11,369 nucleotides of DNA, taken from an uncultured Caulobacteraceae bacterium (lineage in GTDB: Bacteria; Pseudomonadota; Alphaproteobacteria; Caulobacterales; Caulobacteraceae). The position numbers were made by a program, and so were the translations under genes. Shown here piece after piece: positions 7,538 through 11,369 of this stretch. The stretch spans positions 1-11,369 of the forward strand of contig CAMLRH010000057.1 of NCBI GenBank assembly GCA_946482375.1, in the 5' to 3' direction. How positions within the stretch are numbered: the first letter of the stretch is position 1; each line of letters opens with the position of its first letter. Below the pieces are notes generated by a model. It saw only the letters and a program-made list of their open reading frames with translations. It was not told where the DNA came from and searched no databases.

Positions 7538-7954
7538 ATGCTGCTCAGCATCCTGCTCACCATCCACATCATCGTGTGCATCGCGCTTATCGGCGTGGTG
7601 CTGCTGCAGCGTTCCGAGGGCGGGGCGCTCGGCATGGGCGGCGGGCCGACCGGCTTCATGACGGCGCGGGGCGCGGGCGACCTGCTGACGCGCACGACCT
7701 GGATCCTGTTCACGGTCTTCCTGCTGCTGAGCGTGGCCCTGACGCTGCTGGCCGGCCGCGAGCGCGGCGATTCCATCGTCGACCGCATCACCATCGACGC
7801 CGTCGACCCGGACAAGCTCTATGGTCCTCCGGCGACCAACACCGCGCCGGCCGAGCAAGCGCCCGAGCCGCTGACCGCGCCGACGCCCACCATCCGCACG
7901 CCGCTGACGTCGGCCACCAACGACACGACCTCGCCCGCAACGCCGACCCAGTAA
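7538..7954 (+). CDS. secG: Preprotein translocase subunit SecG
   Basis: Small integral-membrane subunit of the SecYEG channel that assists SecA-driven export. The 138-residue product has two membrane helices, about 2-24 and 53-72, joined by a cytoplasmic loop with the family signature LLQRSEGGALGMGGG (22-36). After helix 2 there is a long Pro/Thr/Ala-rich, probably disordered tail (about 95-138) with no recognisable domain; such tails are common in alphaproteobacterial SecG and absent from the shorter E. coli protein. The ATG at 7538 lacks a strong Shine-Dalgarno; GGGGA is 13 nt away. Next to tpiA upstream and pyrG downstream, on the same strand. Both SecG and the divergent PpiD act at the translocon. 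Confidence 0.94.
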   Translation: MLLSILLTIHIIVCIALIGVVLLQRSEGGALGMGGGPTGFMTARGAGDLLTRTTWILFTVFLLLSVALTLLAGRERGDSIVDRITIDAVDPDKLYGPPATNTAPAEQAPEPLTAPTPTIRTPLTSATNDTTSPATPTQ

Positions 7955-8001
7955 GAGTCCACAAGGAAGTTGATGATCCGTCGGGATCGCCTGCCCGAAT
8001 C
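7955..8001. promoter_or_regulatory. Two GANTC (CcrM-type) sites upstream of pyrG
   Basis: GAGTC at 7955-7959 and GAATC at 7997-8001 lie in the 66-bp secG-pyrG gap. GANTC is the site methylated by CcrM, the cell-cycle methyltransferase of Alphaproteobacteria, and it is rare in high-GC coding DNA. The sequence shows only the sites; a regulatory role is inferred. Confidence 0.4.
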
Positions 8002-8014
8002 AGGGCTAATCTGA

Positions 8015-9661
<1,647 letters not shown>

Positions 9662-9708
9662 CGCCGCACCCTGTGACTAAGCTTTCCGGATATCCCCGGA
9701 GAGACCCC

Positions 9709-10629
9709 ATGGCCGACGGTTCGCCCATCTGGAAAGACCCTGAGATCGCGGGCGTGCGCGCCCTGCTGGCAGGTTTCGCGACGCCGCCCGGCTCGCCCGA
9801 ACCGACGTTCGAGATGCGCCGCTCGGGCATGGACGCGTTCGGCGAGATGAGCCCGCTGCCGGCCGGCGTCGCTAAGGCCGAGATCGACATGGACGGCGTC
9901 TCTGCCGAGCGCCTGACCCCGGCCGGCGCCGCCGAGGGCAGGGCGCTGCTCTACCTGCATGGCGGCGGCTACTGCATCGGCAGTCCCAAGAGCCACCGCG
10001 CCATCGCCGCACGCTTCGCCGATCAGGTGAAAGCCGTGACCTTCGTGCCCGACTACCGCCTCGCGCCCGAAGCGCCATATCCGGCGGCCGTCGATGACGC
10101 GCTCAAGGCCTACCGCTACCTGCTCGACGAGGGCTACGCGCCGCACCGCATCGCCATCGCGGGCGATTCCGCAGGCGGCGGCCTGACGCTGGCGACGGCG
10201 CTCGCCGCCCGGGATGCGGGTCTGCCCCAACCCGCCTGCCTGCTCCTGATCAGCCCCTGGGCCGACCTCGGCCACCACGGCCCGTCCTACGCGGCCATGG
10301 AGCCGACCGACCCGATGATCACGATCAGCGGCATCAAGCAGTACGCGCTGCACTATGGCGCGGGCGCCGACGTAAACCATCCGCACCTGTCGCCGGCCCG
10401 CGCCAACCTCACCGGCTTGCCGCCCATGCTGATCCACGTTGGCCAGCATGAGGTGCTGCTCTCCGACAGCCTGACGCTCGCCCAGACCGCCGGCCTGCAC
10501 GGCGTCGAGGTCCGCCTCGAAGTGTGGCCCGAGATGATCCACGTCTGGCACGCCTTCCACGACATGCTGGGCGCCGCGCGCAAGGCCGTGACCCAGGCGT
10601 CGGAGTGGATGGCTGGGCGGCTGGGCTGA
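9709..10629 (+). CDS. Alpha/beta hydrolase, hormone-sensitive-lipase family (probable carboxylesterase)
   Basis: Probable esterase of 306 residues acting on short or medium acyl esters; the natural substrate is unknown. HSL-family marks are the oxyanion motif HGGGY (84-88), PDYRLAPE (114-121), the nucleophile Ser154 in GDSAGG, the likely acid Asp253 in EVLLSDS and the likely base His278 in MIHVWHAF. There is no signal peptide or membrane segment, so it is probably cytoplasmic. I chose the ATG at 9709, preceded by GGAGAGA 4 nt away, over an in-frame GTG at 9673. It starts 47 nt after pyrG on the same strand, and the small ORF after it overlaps its stop. The neighbouring genes do not suggest a pathway. 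Function beyond the fold is an inference from motifs. Confidence 0.9.
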   Translation: MADGSPIWKDPEIAGVRALLAGFATPPGSPEPTFEMRRSGMDAFGEMSPLPAGVAKAEIDMDGVSAERLTPAGAAEGRALLYLHGGGYCIGSPKSHRAIAARFADQVKAVTFVPDYRLAPEAPYPAAVDDALKAYRYLLDEGYAPHRIAIAGDSAGGGLTLATALAARDAGLPQPACLLLISPWADLGHHGPSYAAMEPTDPMITISGIKQYALHYGAGADVNHPHLSPARANLTGLPPMLIHVGQHEVLLSDSLTLAQTAGLHGVEVRLEVWPEMIHVWHAFHDMLGAARKAVTQASEWMAGRLG

Positions 10630-10895
10630 TGTCCAACACGGCCATCCATCGCGCCGTGAGCGGATACCTGGAAACGCGCGGTCAGGAGCTGGTGAAACTC
10701 AGAGCCGCCCTGAACTGGAGAGTCTGGCTTGGTCGCGGCCTGAGCAACCGCGCGGTCGGTTTGAAGGCGACCGCCAGGAGTGCGGACGGGACCATCAGCG
10801 AGTATCTCTTCGCCTGGGACGGTGGCGGCGGCTTCGTCGGGCAGCGGAGCGGCTTGAAGCGGTATGCGCATGGGGCTTGGTTCGACGCCCGCTAG
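10629..10895 (+). CDS. Small hypothetical protein coupled to the hydrolase
   Basis: An 88-residue ORF I do not recognise. It starts at an ATG sharing one base with the hydrolase stop (TGATG), the same kind of coupling as trpG/trpD. The product is rich in Arg and Gly, with a basic N-terminal half and the aromatic stretch EYLFAWDGGGGF at about residues 56-67. It has no membrane segment, signal peptide or cysteine. Third codon positions are mostly G or C, like its neighbours, which favours a real gene. Longer reading frames over the same bases on the minus strand lack any family motifs. It may be lineage-restricted. Confidence 0.55.
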   Translation: MSNTAIHRAVSGYLETRGQELVKLRAALNWRVWLGRGLSNRAVGLKATARSADGTISEYLFAWDGGGGFVGQRSGLKRYAHGAWFDAR

Positions 10896-10937
10896 CGGTT
10901 GCTTCTCCAGCGCAATTGCGGCATACACCGCGCCTCT

Positions 10938-10959
10938 CGGCGGCCCTCACCGGCCGCCG
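10938..10959 (+). terminator. Possible hairpin terminator or leader hairpin before rpmF
   Basis: CGGCGGCC and GGCCGCCG form a perfect 8-bp GC stem around a 6-nt loop, followed only by a weak pyrimidine run (CTTCCGTTTC). It could end the pyrG-hydrolase transcripts or be a structure in the rpmF leader. It lies in the 99-bp gap between the small ORF and rpmF. Confidence 0.4.
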
Positions 10960-10994
10960 CTTCCGTTTCACCGCCTGCGAGCAGAGTTACTCCG

Positions 10995-11177
10995 ATGGCC
11001 GTTCCTAAAAGAAAAACCTCGCCCTCGCGGCGGAACATGCGCCGCTCGCACCATGCGCTGGGCGCCAACAGCTTCGTGGAAGACAAGGACACCGGCGAGC
11101 TGCGCCGTCCGCACCACATCGACCTGAAGACCGGCATGTACCGCGGCCGCCAGGTCCTGACGCCGAAGGAAGACTAG
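10995..11177 (+). CDS. rpmF: 50S ribosomal protein L32
   Basis: Small basic protein of the large ribosomal subunit, 60 residues, normal for Alphaproteobacteria. It starts [20 protein letters not shown], the diagnostic L32 N-terminus, followed by the alphaproteobacterial pattern [20 protein letters not shown] (35-54). No zinc-binding cysteines are present, as is usual in this class. The frame is open from 10899, but the ATG at 10995 gives the conserved start. An intrinsic terminator begins 23 nt after the stop, so rpmF probably ends its transcript here. Unlike in many bacteria, no plsX or fabH follows in the visible sequence. Confidence 0.97.
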   Translation: MAVPKRKTSPSRRNMRRSHHALGANSFVEDKDTGELRRPHHIDLKTGMYRGRQVLTPKED

Positions 11178-11200
11178 GTCTCCCTTCGAGCCTAAAAGTT

Positions 11201-11232
11201 AAAGCGCGCAGACGTCCGTCGGCGCGCTTTTT
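11201..11232 (+). terminator. Intrinsic terminator of rpmF
   Basis: AAAGCGCGC and GCGCGCTTT form a perfect 9-bp stem around a 12-nt loop that can itself pair GAC with GTC. The right arm runs into TTTTT. Because the A-run precedes and the T-run follows the stem, it could work in either direction, but the only visible convergent signal is rpmF. Confidence 0.9.
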
Positions 11233-11246
11233 CATTCTGGGATTTG

Positions 11247-11369
11247 ATGACCGATCTAGCACAGTTCCCTGGCGGTGCAGTGCGAGGCCGCCTGACCGTT
11301 AGTATCGCCAAGCCTCGTACTCAGGCCCGACGTGGCGATGACTCAGAGGCGAGAACTCGAAGAGCCATA
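11247..11369 (+). CDS. Possible start of an unknown gene, cut by window edge
   Basis: An ATG at 11247 with GGGA 5 nt upstream opens 41 codons with no stop to the window end; the product begins MTDLAQFPGGAVRGR and is Arg-rich. I recognise no family. Codon choice includes CTA, AGT, ACT, TCA and ATA, unlike the neighbours, and a stop-free run this short can be chance. No other feature is apparent in the 137 bases after the rpmF terminator, and no tRNA is seen. Confidence 0.2.
   Translation, partial: MTDLAQFPGGAVRGRLTVSIAKPRTQARRGDDSEARTRRAI

Noticed and set aside
7975..7988. Hairpin GATCC-GTCG-GGATC between secG and pyrG as a terminator
   Set aside because: Stem of only 5 bp and no T-run after it; too weak to call.

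Overview
The window is a chromosomal housekeeping stretch of a high-GC alphaproteobacterium, most likely from the Caulobacterales (Caulobacter, Phenylobacterium or Brevundimonas type). The reasons are the strong G/C preference at third codon positions, a LexA that closely resembles Caulobacter LexA as I remember it, a GTTC-N7-GTTC SOS box, a Caulobacter-like promoter, and a long PpiD-type foldase joined to trpE. The genus cannot be fixed from the sequence alone. I see no tRNA, rRNA, insertion sequence, prophage or CRISPR array.

Minus strand, read from right to left: a gene cluster runs ppiD - trpE - trpG - trpD - trpC - lexA. ppiD/trpE, trpG/trpD and trpD/trpC overlap by 4, 1 and 8 nt, and trpE and trpG are 19 nt apart, so these five genes look like one translationally coupled transcript. 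TrpE and TrpG form anthranilate synthase, TrpD adds the phosphoribosyl group and TrpC closes the indole ring. The phosphoribosylanthranilate isomerase and tryptophan synthase genes (trpF, trpB, trpA) are not in the window. lexA follows after 70 nt. It has its own promoter, whose -35 overlaps the trpC stop codon and whose -10 is covered by a LexA box, so it is autoregulated. lexA runs off the left edge.

Plus strand: tpiA (triosephosphate isomerase) diverges from ppiD across a 145-bp region that holds a nearly perfect inverted repeat over the predicted ppiD promoter. Then come secG (Sec translocon subunit), pyrG (CTP synthase, with two GANTC sites just upstream), an HSL-type alpha/beta hydrolase, a small unrecognised ORF coupled to it by a TGATG overlap, and rpmF (ribosomal protein L32) with a clear intrinsic terminator. 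The last 137 bases hold only a possible start of another gene.

No obviously new multi-gene system is present. The points most worth a second look are an approximately 14-residue insertion in a conserved part of TrpE, a non-canonical KHGGR motif in TrpD, a palindrome over the ppiD-trp promoter, a dense patch of rare codons at the domain boundary of pyrG, and a threefold repeated parvulin-like motif in PpiD.
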